In this document: positions 63,750 through 64,000 of the stretch, piece after piece
Layout of the letters: each line of letters starts with the position of its first letter
Numbering within the stretch: the first letter of the stretch is position 1
Assembly (NCBI GenBank): GCA_902728285.1
Contig: CACVBU010001151.1
Span: 528,923-592,922, forward strand
Source of the DNA: Clytia hemisphaerica
Lineage: Eukaryota; Cnidaria; Hydrozoa; Leptothecata; Clytiidae
Reading direction: 5' to 3'
Length of the DNA stretch: 64,000 nucleotides
Program-made: the position numbers and the translations under genes
The notes under the pieces: generated by a model
Seen by the model: the letters and a program-made list of their open reading frames with translations, nothing else
What the model was told of the DNA's origin: nothing
Database searches by the model: none

Positions 63750-64000
63750 CTAAAAAGAAGCAAATCTTAACTGTCTACTATGCTTATGGGTACTCTGTAA
63801 AGGGAGCAAATAAGTTTTGATACAAATAAAAACTTAAATAAAAAGCTTCATAGTTATTAAGTAGTTTTATATAAATACTAAGCAATATTAAAATATAACT
63901 TTAATTGGACAAAACATTCTGGTACAGCTCCTGATATGTGCAAGGATAACCCTAACCTTGTTTTTTTACTGATGGACACCAGAGAATAATATTTGGCGCT
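63750..64000 (-). other. kinesin intron running off the window
   Basis: AT-rich with no exon. The DLAGS part of the motor that should precede exon 63649-63749 is not present here. Confidence 0.5.

Overview
The window is animal (metazoan) nuclear DNA, most likely from an invertebrate. Introns are AT-rich and obey GT/AG rules, a 22-exon kinesin gene crosses most of the window, and non-coding DNA is packed with foldback elements, MITEs, SINE-like repeats and a LINE fragment. I cannot name the species.

The backbone is one minus-strand gene, a kinesin-3 of the KIF16B/SNX23 type. Its exons run from 63749 (C-terminal half of the motor domain; the N-terminus lies beyond the window) through the neck and FHA domain (58375-55336) and coiled coils (54943-47994), then across a 29.5 kb intron to more coiled coil (18537-17101) and a C-terminal PX domain with the stop codon at 14202. 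All 22 exons keep one reading frame across every splice junction (about 1,290 codons).

The 29.5 kb intron (18538-47993) holds the most striking feature: seven head-to-tail copies of a 3.36 kb unit, in the same orientation as the kinesin. Each unit carries an intronless 764-codon gene for a class C (family 3) GPCR with a signal peptide, a short divergent ectodomain, a cysteine-rich linker and seven membrane segments. Four copies are open (3, 4, 6, 7). Three are broken by single-base deletions (copies 1 and 2 by one each, copy 5 by four). Two protein subtypes alternate along the array (A B B | A A B B), with mosaic sites that suggest gene conversion. Between copies 3 and 4 the array is split by a 4.25 kb insertion with imperfect terminal inverted repeats. 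Nested inside that is a 5'-truncated non-LTR retrotransposon (reverse transcriptase plus restriction-like endonuclease) with a 41-base poly(A) tract and a 16 bp target duplication.

Left of the kinesin (1-14201) the DNA is gene-poor. It has a small minus-strand secreted-protein gene (3251-4183), a plus-strand secreted, very basic 183-residue protein with a possible amidated Cys-rich peptide (11565-12116), an internal exon of an unidentified minus-strand gene (844-1012), and several mobile elements. These include a 717 bp TIR element beside a 36 bp palindrome that looks like the same transposon reduced to its two ends. On the right, the kinesin introns hold two related 2-2.3 kb repeats rich in ttccggc motifs, a foldback, a PIF/Harbinger-like MITE, a 126 bp minisatellite and SINE-like pieces.
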